This document shows positions 16,279 to 23,648 of a DNA stretch of 38,211 nucleotides, piece by piece. This stretch comes from Thermoplasmata archaeon (lineage in GTDB: Archaea > Thermoplasmatota > Thermoplasmata > Lutacidiplasmatales > UBA184): NCBI GenBank assembly GCA_027315165.1, contig DAHUYN010000007.1, forward strand, positions 74,260 through 112,470, read 5' to 3'. Numbering within the stretch: position 1 is the stretch's first letter; the number at the start of each line of letters is the position of its first letter. The translations under genes were made by a program, and so were the position numbers. Below the pieces are notes generated by a model. It searched no databases and was not told where the DNA came from. It worked only from the letters and a program-made list of their open reading frames with translations.

Positions 16279-17408
16279 GCGCGACCTCCCGCGGCGGCGA
16301 TCGCGGCCTGCGCCGATTCCTTGAGGTCCCGCATCGACGTGACCCCGGCCTCGCGGAGGATCGCGATCCCCTCCTCCTCGTTGTTCCCGCGGATCCGCGC
16401 GACGAGCGGGAATCGCTCCGTCGAGGGCATGTCCCGCATCGCCTCGACGAGCCCCGTGGCCACGGTGTCGCACCGGGTCACGCCGCCGAAGATGTTGAGG
16501 AAGACGGCCGCCGGACGGGCGCGGGCCATCAGTCGGAACGCCTCCGTGACCTTCTTCGGGTCGTCGGTGCCCCCGAGGTCCAGGAAGACGCCGGGGCGAC
16601 CCCCGAACTGCTGGAGCACGTCGAGCGTCGCCATCGTGAGGCCGGCCCCGTTGGCGATGACGCCGATGTTGCCGTCGAGCTGGACGAAGGCGATCTCCTT
16701 CTCGCGGGCGATCTCCTCGAGCTCGGTCCGGTCGTCGCGGACCTCCGCGTACTGGGGATGGCGGAAGGAGGCGTCGTCCTCGATGATCACCTTCGCATCG
16801 AGCGCGAGGACCCCTTCGCCGACGAGGGCGAGCGGATTCACCTCGACGAGCTCGGCGTCCTCGTTGAGGAAGAGGCGCCAGAGCTTGTCGAGCAGGCCGT
16901 CGAGGGACCGGGCGGCCGGGCCGGTGAGCCCGAGGGTCTTCGCCGCCGCGCGCTTCTCGAAGTTCGTGAGGCCCGCGAACGGGTGCACCCACTGGCGGAG
17001 GATCGCGGTATCCGCGACCGACTCGATCTCGACGCCCCCCGAGGCGCTGACCATCAGCACGGGCAGCCGGGCGCTCCGGTCCAGCGTGATCGACACGTAG
17101 AGCTCGCGCGCGATCGGGAGCTTCTCCTCGAGGAGGAGCTCCCGTACCTTCTCGCCCTTGAAGTCGAGTCCGAGGATCGCGCTCGCGGCGGCCCGAAGCT
17201 CTTCCACCGTGGCCGCGAAGCGGACCGCGCCGCCCTTGCCGCGGCCGCCCGAGAGGACCTGCGCCTTGACGACGCACGGCAGGGGGACGGCGCCCTGGGC
17301 GGCGGCCGAGACCGCCTCGTCCGCCGAGCGGACCACCGTGCCCTTGGGCAGCGGCACACCGTAGCTTCGGAAGATCTCCTTACCCCGCCACTCGGCCAGC
17401 TTGACCAC
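16275..17408 (-). CDS. sucC: Succinate-CoA ligase, beta subunit
   Basis: 377 residues. ATP-grasp domain with VVKAQVLSGGRGKGGAVRF at the N-terminal nucleotide site, metal-binding NEDAELVEVNPLAL, and the C-terminal ligase domain with DGNIGVIANGAGLTMAT, FLDLGGTDDPKKV and FLNIFGGVTRCD. Full length for the family. Start is a GTG at 17408. A TATA-like box sits about 36 bases upstream, inside the 3' end of the neighbouring coaBC gene, which is transcribed in the same direction and ends only 34 bases before it. Confidence 0.95.
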   Translation of the reverse strand: MVKLAEWRGKEIFRSYGVPLPKGTVVRSADEAVSAAAQGAVPLPCVVKAQVLSGGRGKGGAVRFAATVEELRAAASAILGLDFKGEKVRELLLEEKLPIARELYVSITLDRSARLPVLMVSASGGVEIESVADTAILRQWVHPFAGLTNFEKRAAAKTLGLTGPAARSLDGLLDKLWRLFLNEDAELVEVNPLALVGEGVLALDAKVIIEDDASFRHPQYAEVRDDRTELEEIAREKEIAFVQLDGNIGVIANGAGLTMATLDVLQQFGGRPGVFLDLGGTDDPKKVTEAFRLMARARPAAVFLNIFGGVTRCDTVATGLVEAMRDMPSTERFPLVARIRGNNEEEGIAILREAGVTSMRDLKESAQAAIAAAGGRA

Positions 17409-17439
17409 GCGAGTTCACCGCCGCGGCGAGCCGCCCCGG

Positions 17440-17448
17440 CTATTAAGT
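17440..17448 (-). promoter_or_regulatory. TATA-like box for sucCD
   Basis: On the minus strand ACTTAATAG, about 36 bases before the sucC GTG; it overlaps the last codons of coaBC, so sucCD can be transcribed independently. Confidence 0.5.
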
Positions 17449-18804
17449 CGCGCGGGGCTCTCGCGCGGAGCTCGAGGGTGCCGGGGCCGCCCGGCCGCCG
17501 TGCGTCGGGCGCCGGGGACGTGCGGACGGTCGTCGACGGGTCCGCCGGGCCGTCGCGGCGGCCGGGGTCGCCGCGATCTCCGCGAACTCGCGGCCCAGGT
17601 CGTCGAGGAGCCGCCCGGCGACGACCGCCTTCGGGCCGGCGAGGCGGCGACGCTCCCCGCGCCGCGTGAGCACGAGAAGCTCGGTGTCGGGCGCGCCCAT
17701 CGCGCGTCGGTCGTTCGCGACGACCCAGTCAAGGTCGGCGTCGACGAGGAGCCGGTGCGCCTCGGCCTCGAGGGCGGCCGCATCTCCGTCGGCGCCGAGC
17801 TTGAAGCCGACCAGGCGCGTCGGCGCGGGAGCCCGGCGCCGGAGCTCGGGCAGGAGCTTCGGGGCGCGCGTCAGCGTCAGCGTGAGCGTCGCGACGTCCC
17901 GGGAGGGGATCTTGCCGGGGCGGGCCGGGAGCGTGAAGTCCGCGAGCGCCGCCGGAACGAGGACGGCGTCCGCCTCGCGCAGGGTCCGGGAGCGCCGGCG
18001 GGCGAGCGCCCGCAGGTCGGCGACGCTCCGCCAGCGTTCCGTCGCGAGGTACGGGGGCACCGGCACCTCGAGCGGGGCCGCCCACAGCTCGACCTCTGCG
18101 CCGCGGAAGTGGGCCTGGGTCGCGAGCGAGACGGCCGTCTCTCCGCTGCTCTCGTTCGTCACGGACCGGACCGCGTCGATCGCCTCGCGGGCCGCGCCGC
18201 CGATGACGACGACGCGCCGCCCCTTCCAGGGCGGCCGGCCGAGCCGGTGCAGCACCGCCGCGGCGATCTCCTCGGGCGAGGCGAGCTTCTCCTCCCCCTC
18301 GGTCGCGACCGGCGCGAGGATCCCGACGCCCCAGCGGCGAAGCCGCTCGAGGTTCTCGCGGATCGCCGGGTTCTGGCCGAGGTTGGCGTGCATCGCCGGC
18401 GCGAGGAGCACCGGCACGCCTCCGCCGAGGGCGATCGAGGCGAACGACGTCACGGGGGTGTCGTCGATCCCGTGGGCGATCTTGGAGATCGTGTTCGCGG
18501 TCGCCGGGGCGAGGAGGAGAAGGTCCGCGCGGCCCTCGCCGGGACCGAGGAGGGAGACGTGCTCGACCTCGCCGGTGAGCTGGAGGATCGGGGGATGTCC
18601 CGTCGCAAAGGCGACGGACTCGGGCGTGACGAGGCGGGACGCCTCGGGGCTCATGACGGCCCGCACGTCCGCCCCGTGCCGGATCAGCTCGCGGATCACG
18701 CGGACGATCTCGACCGCGGCGATCGACCCCGAGATCCCGAGGACGATCCGTCGGCCCCGCAGCAGCTCCGACCGGCGTCCCCGGATCACGTGGCTCGGAT
18801 GCAT
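17443..18804 (-). CDS. coaBC: Phosphopantothenoylcysteine decarboxylase / phosphopantothenate-cysteine ligase
   Basis: Bifunctional coenzyme A biosynthesis enzyme, 453 residues. CoaC part (about 15-195): flavoprotein motif VLGISGSIAAVEIVR, active-site histidine H82 in GEVEHVSLL, PATANTISKIAHGI and APAMHANLGQNP. CoaB part (about 200-415): VVVIGGAAREAIDAVRSVTN and NESSGE nucleotide-site residues, then LVGFKLGA and WVVANDRRAMG. The protein contains no cysteine at all, so the lid cysteine of the bacterial decarboxylase is absent; the corresponding place reads ATEGEEKLA. The C-terminal 40 residues are an Arg/Pro/Ala-rich tail beyond the enzyme. ATG at 18804; no clear TATA box is seen just upstream. 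Confidence 0.92.
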   Translation of the reverse strand: MHPSHVIRGRRSELLRGRRIVLGISGSIAAVEIVRVIRELIRHGADVRAVMSPEASRLVTPESVAFATGHPPILQLTGEVEHVSLLGPGEGRADLLLLAPATANTISKIAHGIDDTPVTSFASIALGGGVPVLLAPAMHANLGQNPAIRENLERLRRWGVGILAPVATEGEEKLASPEEIAAAVLHRLGRPPWKGRRVVVIGGAAREAIDAVRSVTNESSGETAVSLATQAHFRGAEVELWAAPLEVPVPPYLATERWRSVADLRALARRRSRTLREADAVLVPAALADFTLPARPGKIPSRDVATLTLTLTRAPKLLPELRRRAPAPTRLVGFKLGADGDAAALEAEAHRLLVDADLDWVVANDRRAMGAPDTELLVLTRRGERRRLAGPKAVVAGRLLDDLGREFAEIAATPAAATARRTRRRPSARPRRPTHGGRAAPAPSSSAREPRAT

Positions 18805-18873
18805 CGTCTGTCCCAAGGGCGCGGACCGCACCGTCGGCCCCGAGCGCCGTCTCCCAGCGGGAGCCGCGGGGGA

Positions 18874-18881
18874 CGTTAAGA
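18874..18881 (+). promoter_or_regulatory. TATA-like box for the HAD gene
   Basis: CGTTAAGA, centred about 26 bases before the GTG at 18904; it lies in the 99-base divergent gap between coaBC and the HAD gene. Confidence 0.55.
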
Positions 18882-18903
18882 GCCCTCCGGGGTCGTTTCC
18901 CGC

Positions 18904-19809
18904 GTGGCGAAACGTCCCGTGAGGCGGCGCCCGACCCGTACGAGGCCCCCCACGGAGGCGACGTCGGAGGAGCCGCGAAGGCTCCTGCCGGTCCTCTCGA
19001 ACGCCCCGTCGCAGTTCGCAGAGGTCGCCCGCGCTCCGACGACGGAGCCGCCCGTGGCGCCGCGAGCGGTGGCGCGCGGCGTCGTCGTCTTCGACCTCGA
19101 CGGGACGATCCTCGACGACCTCGGCCTGATCAGCCACGTCGCCGGCGACGCGCTGTTCCGCGCCTTCGGGACCCCGGTCGAGGAGGCCCGCCTCCACTAC
19201 CTCGCGACGACGGGGATGCCCTTCGAGGCCCAGCTCGCGCAGCTCTACCCCGGGGCGCCCGCGGCGGACCGTCTCGGCGTCGCGCGGCTCTTCCACAGCC
19301 GCAAGGTGCAGGAGGCCTACGCGCTCGCCCACCCGTTCCCCGAAGTGCCCCGGCTCCTCAAGCAGCTCTCGCGCGACGGCTGGACCCTCGTCGTCTCGAC
19401 GGGGGCGGAGCGGGAGATGGCCGACCTCGTGCTCGAGCGCGAGGGGCTCCGGTTCTGGTTCGAGGACCTCCTCGGCTCGGCCCAGGGGACCAAGCGCGAG
19501 CACCTGCGCGAGTATCGTCGGCGCTATCCGGGAGTGCCCGTGTTCCTCGTCGGCGACTCGAGGTTCGACATGGAGGCCGCCGCGTCGGTCGAGGGCGTCA
19601 CGCCGATCGGCCGCGCCGCCTCGCTCCACGGCTGGACGCTCACGCCCGACGACCTCCAGCGCTGGGGGGCGCGATGGGCCGACTACTCCCTCGCGAGCCT
19701 GCCGACGGTCCTCGACAAGCTCCTCGCCCCGGCAGCGCCGCGGCGCAGGAAAGGGAAGGGCCGGGACCGAGAGTCTCAGGGGACGGGGGCAGGCCCCGTC
19801 TCCGTTTGA
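18904..19809 (+). CDS. HAD superfamily hydrolase (phosphoglycolate phosphatase-like)
   Basis: 301 residues. HAD motif I VVFDLDGTILDD with nucleophile D64 and D66, motif II VVSTGA, motif III lysine in GTKREHL, motif IV FLVGDSRFDMEAA. An alpha-helical cap lies between motifs I and II (about 75-150), as in phosphoglycolate phosphatase/beta-phosphoglucomutase relatives. The first 58 residues are Arg/Pro-rich and not part of the fold; the GTG start is chosen from the TATA spacing. The last ~20 residues are low-complexity and are encoded opposite the tRNA-His gene, whose T-loop supplies the TGA stop. The substrate is unknown. Confidence 0.82.
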   Translation: MAKRPVRRRPTRTRPPTEATSEEPRRLLPVLSNAPSQFAEVARAPTTEPPVAPRAVARGVVVFDLDGTILDDLGLISHVAGDALFRAFGTPVEEARLHYLATTGMPFEAQLAQLYPGAPAADRLGVARLFHSRKVQEAYALAHPFPEVPRLLKQLSRDGWTLVVSTGAEREMADLVLEREGLRFWFEDLLGSAQGTKREHLREYRRRYPGVPVFLVGDSRFDMEAAASVEGVTPIGRAASLHGWTLTPDDLQRWGARWADYSLASLPTVLDKLLAPAAPRRRKGKGRDRESQGTGAGPVSV

Positions 19810-19866
19810 ACCCGGGTCGAGGGATCCACAGTCCCCCAGGATAGGCCAAACTACCCCATCCCGGCC
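19759..19866 (-). tRNA. tRNA-His (GTG) with a T-loop intron
   Basis: Read on the minus strand. The acceptor stem is a perfect 7/7 pair: GCCGGGA (19865-19859) with TCCCGGC (19766-19760). G-1 (19866) faces C73 (19759), the histidine identity pair. T8, A14, G15, G18G19 and A21 are present in the D-arm, and the archaeal-type G10-U25 pair can form. The anticodon loop is CTGTGGA with U33 and anticodon GTG, on stem GGGGA/TCCCT. The variable loop is CGAC with C48. The T-stem CCGGG pairs with CTCGG only if 32 bases (19773-19804) are removed between A59 and T60. No CCA is encoded. A TATA-like AAAGGCTTTT lies about 31 bases upstream. The 3' half overlaps the end of the HAD gene on the other strand. Confidence 0.85.
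19773..19804 (-). other. Putative 32-base intron in tRNA-His at position 59/60
   Basis: It separates T-loop residues TTCAAA from T60 and the 3' T-stem strand. Its core folds as a 7-bp hairpin GACGGGG/CCCCGTC with a 5-base loop (19800-19782). Around the junctions a relaxed bulge-helix-bulge can be drawn, with three of four central pairs (GGAG with CTCG), not a perfect one. GAGAC repeats at both ends make the exact cut sites ambiguous by a few bases. Confidence 0.75.
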
Positions 19867-19892
19867 GCAACCGGCTCAGGGCCGGTTCGGCA

Positions 19893-19904
19893 GAAAAGCC
19901 TTTG
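19893..19904 (-). promoter_or_regulatory. TATA-like box for tRNA-His
   Basis: Minus-strand AAAGGCTTTTC, the only AT-rich element upstream, centred about 31 bases before G-1. Confidence 0.45.
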
Positions 19905-19996
19905 CCACAACGGCGACGGGGGCATCGGCCGAAGACGCGAACCGACGGCACGGAGCGCGGGAACCGCGGGGCCGAGGGCGCGCGGGAGCCCCCCCG

Positions 19997-20239
19997 CTAG
20001 CGGCCGGGACCCGGCGGAGACCGCGGCGTGTCGCCGAGCCCGAGAAGGGCCTGTCGGTCCGCCTTGGCCTGCCGCGCCGTGGCGGTGAAGATCCCGGCGA
20101 GGACCCCGAAGAGGGCCGGGGCGACGAGCACGAGAGGGTCGAGCGCCACAGCGCCTACGGCGGCGAACGCGGCCCCGACGAGCACCGCGAGGGCGAGGCA
20201 GAGCGCCGCGCCGATCGTGAAGACCCTCTCGACGAGCAT
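19997..20239 (-). CDS. Small membrane protein, two helices
   Basis: 80 residues with two hydrophobic helices (about 6-30 and 33-54, rich in Ala, Leu and Val) and a polar C-terminal tail (TARQAKADRQALLGLGDTP) that should face the cytoplasm. No family recognised. It starts 40 bases after the stop of the hemerythrin-like gene on the same strand and may be co-transcribed with it. Confidence 0.65.
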   Translation of the reverse strand: MLVERVFTIGAALCLALAVLVGAAFAAVGAVALDPLVLVAPALFGVLAGIFTATARQAKADRQALLGLGDTPRSPPGPGR

Positions 20240-20279
20240 TCGGCCCCCTCGCCCGGCGCGGCGGCGCCGGTGCCGTGCC

Positions 20280-20867
20280 TCAGTCGGAGGAGGCGTTCAC
20301 GCGCGAGCTCCAGGCGACGAGACGCGCCTGGGCCGCCGCGGCCTCTCCGGCGAGGGCGTGCATCGAGGCGAGCAGGCGGTCGAGGACCGGTGGGGGCAGG
20401 TGGTGGTGGAGCGGACGGTAGATCGTCTCGTCCTCCTCCCGGTGATGGTCGACGATCCGCTCGGCCTCGCGTTGGAGCGCCTGCGCGAGGGCCTGGCGGC
20501 GCTCTCGCGTGAGCGGACCGGCCGCGAGGAGACTCCGGGCCTCGGTCTCGAACCGCGAGGCCTCCGGATGCACCGTGGCGCACCGCTCGAGCGCGCGCAC
20601 GACGGCGGGAGGCGCGACCGGACGGACGGCGGCGGCGAACTCGCGCTCGCGGGCGTGGTGGACCTGGAGCAGGAACCGCTGGTGGACCTCGACGGCCTCG
20701 AGGAGCTGGGCCACCGTGACGGCCTCGCCGTGCTCGAGCTCGGACGCCATCTGCTGGAACCGCGCCGCGAGGAGCTGGAGCTCGGTGTGCTCGCGGAACA
20801 CGGGCACGATCGGGTCGTCGGTCACGGGTGCCTCGCCCTCGTCGCGAGCCTCGACCTCGTTCGGCAT
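20280..20867 (-). CDS. Hemerythrin HHE-domain protein
   Basis: 195 residues, almost all helical. Histidine/glutamate pairs typical of the HHE iron-binding bundle: VFREHTEL (H27), VEVHQRFLLQVHHAREREF (H62, H70, H71), and IVDHHREEDETIY (H141, H142, E145, E146). Such proteins bind a di-iron centre and sense or handle oxygen, nitric oxide or iron; which one is not decided here. ATG start supported by an A/T-rich GCTTTTTGC box about 31 bases upstream. Divergent from the S9 peptidase gene. Confidence 0.82.
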   Translation of the reverse strand: MPNEVEARDEGEAPVTDDPIVPVFREHTELQLLAARFQQMASELEHGEAVTVAQLLEAVEVHQRFLLQVHHAREREFAAAVRPVAPPAVVRALERCATVHPEASRFETEARSLLAAGPLTRERRQALAQALQREAERIVDHHREEDETIYRPLHHHLPPPVLDRLLASMHALAGEAAAAQARLVAWSSRVNASSD

Positions 20868-20893
20868 AGACGGCCCGACCGAGGCGCGCCCGT

Positions 20894-20902
20894 GCAAAAA
20901 GC
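20894..20902 (-). promoter_or_regulatory. TATA-like box for the hemerythrin gene
   Basis: Minus-strand GCTTTTTGC, about 31 bases before the ATG at 20867. Confidence 0.45.
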
Positions 20903-20930
20903 TCTCCGTCGGACCCGAGGGACCGGCGCA

Positions 20931-20938
20931 CCTTAAAC
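20931..20938 (+). promoter_or_regulatory. TATA box for the S9 peptidase gene
   Basis: CCTTAAAC, centred 26 bases before the ATG at 20961; leaderless spacing. Confidence 0.65.
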
Positions 20939-20960
20939 GCCCGCGCGGGACTCCCCCGCG

Positions 20961-22757
20961 ATGTCCGTCCCGGCCGGCGCCGCTCCGGCGGACCGGCTTC
21001 GAGCCTGGCTCGAGGTGCCGCTCTCCTCTCGACCCCAGGCCCTCGCCGAGGGTGACAGCGTCCTCTACCTGTCGACCGCCGGGGGACTCCCCGAGCTCTG
21101 GGAGGTGCCGGCGGCCGGGGGCCACGAGCACCGGGTCCTCGCCAGCCGGGAGCGGATCGCCGAGGTCGTCGCCTCGCCCCACGGTCGGCGCGCCGTCGTC
21201 GCGGTCGACCGGGCCGGTGACGAGCACTGGCAGCTCCAGCTCATCGACCGGAGCGCGGGCAGCGTGGGTGCCGTTGCGCTCACCGCCGACCCGACGGTGA
21301 TCCACCTCCCCGGCCGTTGGACGGACTCCGGCGACCGTTTCCTCTACGCCGCGAACGCGCGGGACGCGAGGTTCTTCGACATCTACGAGCTCGCCCCCGA
21401 CGCTCCGGCGGCGACCCCGAGACTGCGCCACCAGGGCGATGCGGCGCACCACGTCGTAGATGCGGGCGGGGGGCGCGTCCTGGTCGCTCGCTCGAACACC
21501 AACCTCGACCAGGACCTGCTCCTCTTGAGCGAGGAGCGCACCCTCGAGCTGACCCCTCACGACGGCGAGCTCACCGTCCTCGCCGCCGCGCTCTTGGCGG
21601 ACGGGGTCTACGCCGCCGCCAATCCGGGTCGGGAGCTGAGCGCTCTCGTGCGCTACCGCCCGGGCGCGAGCGCCCACGAGTTCGTCCAGACGTTCCCCGG
21701 GGACCTCGAGCTCGTCGAGCCTTCCCCCTCCCGCGAACTGCTCGCCCTTTCCGTCAACCGCGACGGCTGGAGCGAGGTCCACCTGTTCGACCCGAGGACC
21801 CGCGAGGACCGCGTCCTGCCCTCGGGGCCCCGCGGGGTCGTCGGCCGGATCGCCTGGTACCCCGACGGCAGCGCCTTCGCCTACGACGTGAGCTCCGTCG
21901 AGGGCGTCGAGGTCTACCGCAAGGTCGTCGAGACCGGGAAGGAGCGACGGCTCACGGGCCGCGCGGAGGGGCGACCCGCGCCGATCCCCCCGCCCCGGCT
22001 CGGTCGCGCTCGGGCGAGCGACGGCGTCTCGCTCCCGTTCTGGGAGTACCGGCCGGTCGGAACGCGGCCGCGCGGGACCGTCTTCTACCTCCACGGCGGA
22101 CCCGAGAGCCAGGCCCGGCCCGCGTTCTCCCCGTTCCTGAGCTTCCTGGTCGGGGAGGGCTTTCGCGTCGTCGCCCCGAACGTGCGCGGCAGCACCGGCT
22201 ACGGCCGGACGTTCACGCACCTGGACGACCGCCGGCTCCGGATGGACTCGGTCCGGGACGTCGCCGACCTCGCGCGCGAGGAGGTGCGGCTCGGGCGGGC
22301 GGAGCGGGGACGGCTCGGGCTCGTCGGCGGGAGCTACGGGGGCTTCTTGGTGCTCGCGGCCGCGGCGACGTACCCCGAGCTCTGGGGCGCGGCGGTCGAC
22401 CTCGTCGGCATCGCGAACTGGGTGACGTTCCTCGAACGGACCGGCCCCTGGCGTCGGCGGCTGCGTGAGGCGGAGTACGGGAGCCTCGACAAGGACCGAG
22501 AGTTCCTCGAGTCGATCTCCCCCGTGCGCCACGCCGCCGAGATCACCGCCCCGCTCCTCGTCATCCACGGGCGCAACGACCCGAGGGTGCCGGTCGGAGA
22601 GGCCGAGCAGATCGTCGCGACGCTCCGCGCGCTCGACCGGCCGGTCGAGCTCCTCATCTTCGAGAACGAGGGCCATGGGATCGTCCGGCGCGAGAACCAG
22701 CTCACCGCCTGGTCCCGGGCCGCGGCGTTCCTCGAGCGACACCTCGTGCCGAGGTAG
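20961..22757 (+). CDS. S9 family serine peptidase (prolyl oligopeptidase/acylaminoacyl peptidase type)
   Basis: 598 residues. The N-terminal half (about 20-340) is a beta-propeller with repeated strands such as LYLSTAGGLPELW, RFLYAANARD and LLALSVNRDGWSEVHLF. The C-terminal alpha/beta-hydrolase (about 350-598) has the oxyanion region FYLHGGPESQ and catalytic triad S458 (GGSYGGF), D540 (GRNDPRVP) and H572 (NEGHGI). No signal peptide, so it is cytoplasmic. The family removes or cleaves short peptides, often N-blocked ones. The ATG follows a TATA box at leaderless distance. Confidence 0.93.
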   Translation: MSVPAGAAPADRLRAWLEVPLSSRPQALAEGDSVLYLSTAGGLPELWEVPAAGGHEHRVLASRERIAEVVASPHGRRAVVAVDRAGDEHWQLQLIDRSAGSVGAVALTADPTVIHLPGRWTDSGDRFLYAANARDARFFDIYELAPDAPAATPRLRHQGDAAHHVVDAGGGRVLVARSNTNLDQDLLLLSEERTLELTPHDGELTVLAAALLADGVYAAANPGRELSALVRYRPGASAHEFVQTFPGDLELVEPSPSRELLALSVNRDGWSEVHLFDPRTREDRVLPSGPRGVVGRIAWYPDGSAFAYDVSSVEGVEVYRKVVETGKERRLTGRAEGRPAPIPPPRLGRARASDGVSLPFWEYRPVGTRPRGTVFYLHGGPESQARPAFSPFLSFLVGEGFRVVAPNVRGSTGYGRTFTHLDDRRLRMDSVRDVADLAREEVRLGRAERGRLGLVGGSYGGFLVLAAAATYPELWGAAVDLVGIANWVTFLERTGPWRRRLREAEYGSLDKDREFLESISPVRHAAEITAPLLVIHGRNDPRVPVGEAEQIVATLRALDRPVELLIFENEGHGIVRRENQLTAWSRAAAFLERHLVPR

Positions 22758-22772
22758 CGCGCGTTCCCGCGG

Positions 22773-23594
22773 CTATCCTCGGGGCTCGGCGCGCGGGGTC
22801 GAGAGGCCGCGAAGCCGCATCACGCCCCGGCCGAGCCACTGGCCGCCGTCGACGGCGAGGACCTGGCCGGTGATGTAGGCGGCCTTCGGCGAGGCGAGGA
22901 AGGCCACGGCCTCGGCGATCTCGCCGGGGGTGCCGAACCGGCCCATCGGGATCTCGGAGCGGATCGCGTCGACGAGCTCCTCGGAGAGCCACAGCTGGCG
23001 GTCGGTCCCCTCGGTCCGCACGGGGCCGGGGGCGACCGCGTTCACGCGGATCCCCGCGTCGGCCCACTCGACCGCGAGGGTCCGGGTCAGCGCGAGCACG
23101 CCGGCCTTCGCCGCCGCCGAGTGCGCGGTCCCCGGTCCGGCCATCCACGCGTAGGAGGCGACGAGATTCACGATCGACCCGCCCCCCGTCCGCACGAGCC
23201 TCGGGAAGGCGGCGCGGCTGCAGAAGAACGTCCCGTCGAGAACGATCCCGACGACGGCCCGCCAGCCGTTCGGCGAGATCGACTCTGCGGGCTGGATGAA
23301 GTTGCCCGCCGCGTTGTTCACGAGCAGGTCGAGACGGCCGTGCTCGCGCTCGACGTCGAGGAACAGCGCCTCGACCGCCGCCGGGTCGCGCACGTCGGTC
23401 GGCACCGTCGTCACGCGCGCCCCCGCGCGCTCGACCGTCGCGCGTCCCTCGGCGAGGTGCGCCTCCGACCGGCTCGCGAGCACGAGGTCGTAGCCGTCCT
23501 CGGCGAGCCGCACCGCGATGGCGCGGCCGAGGCCGGTGCCGCCCCCGGTGACGACGGCGACGGGCCGAGGTTCGGCGGACCGCTCCGGCGGCAC
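22773..23594 (-). CDS. SDR oxidoreductase, 2,4-dienoyl-CoA reductase-like
   Basis: 273 residues. NADP-type Rossmann motif TGGGTGLGRAIA, and the sequence LLVNNAAGNFIQPAE, a hallmark of 2,4-dienoyl-CoA reductases in the SDR family. The usual YxxxK is replaced by SAAAK (AHSAAAKAGVLALTRTLAVEW). Peroxisomal-type dienoyl-CoA reductases also lack that tyrosine, so this supports the assignment rather than signalling decay. The C-terminus has VNAVAPGPV and the YITGQVLAVDGGQW end motif of fatty-acid SDRs. A role in unsaturated acyl-CoA reduction is inferred. GTG start placed by the TATA box 26 bases upstream. Confidence 0.85.
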   Translation of the reverse strand: MPPERSAEPRPVAVVTGGGTGLGRAIAVRLAEDGYDLVLASRSEAHLAEGRATVERAGARVTTVPTDVRDPAAVEALFLDVEREHGRLDLLVNNAAGNFIQPAESISPNGWRAVVGIVLDGTFFCSRAAFPRLVRTGGGSIVNLVASYAWMAGPGTAHSAAAKAGVLALTRTLAVEWADAGIRVNAVAPGPVRTEGTDRQLWLSEELVDAIRSEIPMGRFGTPGEIAEAVAFLASPKAAYITGQVLAVDGGQWLGRGVMRLRGLSTPRAEPRG

Positions 23595-23615
23595 ATCCCC
23601 CGCGACGGTCGGGGA

Positions 23616-23623
23616 CTCTAAAC
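23616..23623 (-). promoter_or_regulatory. TATA box for the dienoyl-CoA reductase-like gene
   Basis: Minus-strand GTTTAGAG, centred 26 bases before the GTG at 23594. Confidence 0.6.
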
Positions 23624-23648
23624 GGCTTCGCCGGCGCGCCCGTCGGCG

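Noticed and set aside
20280-22742. A very long minus-strand frame continuing from the hemerythrin gene through the S9 peptidase region
   Set aside because: Just the part from the ATG at 20867 has domain content and a promoter box; the rest is the antisense of the peptidase.
22773-23594. Treating the missing YxxxK of this SDR as decay
   Set aside because: Dienoyl-CoA reductases of the SDR family lack that tyrosine, and the NNAAGNF signature supports that family.
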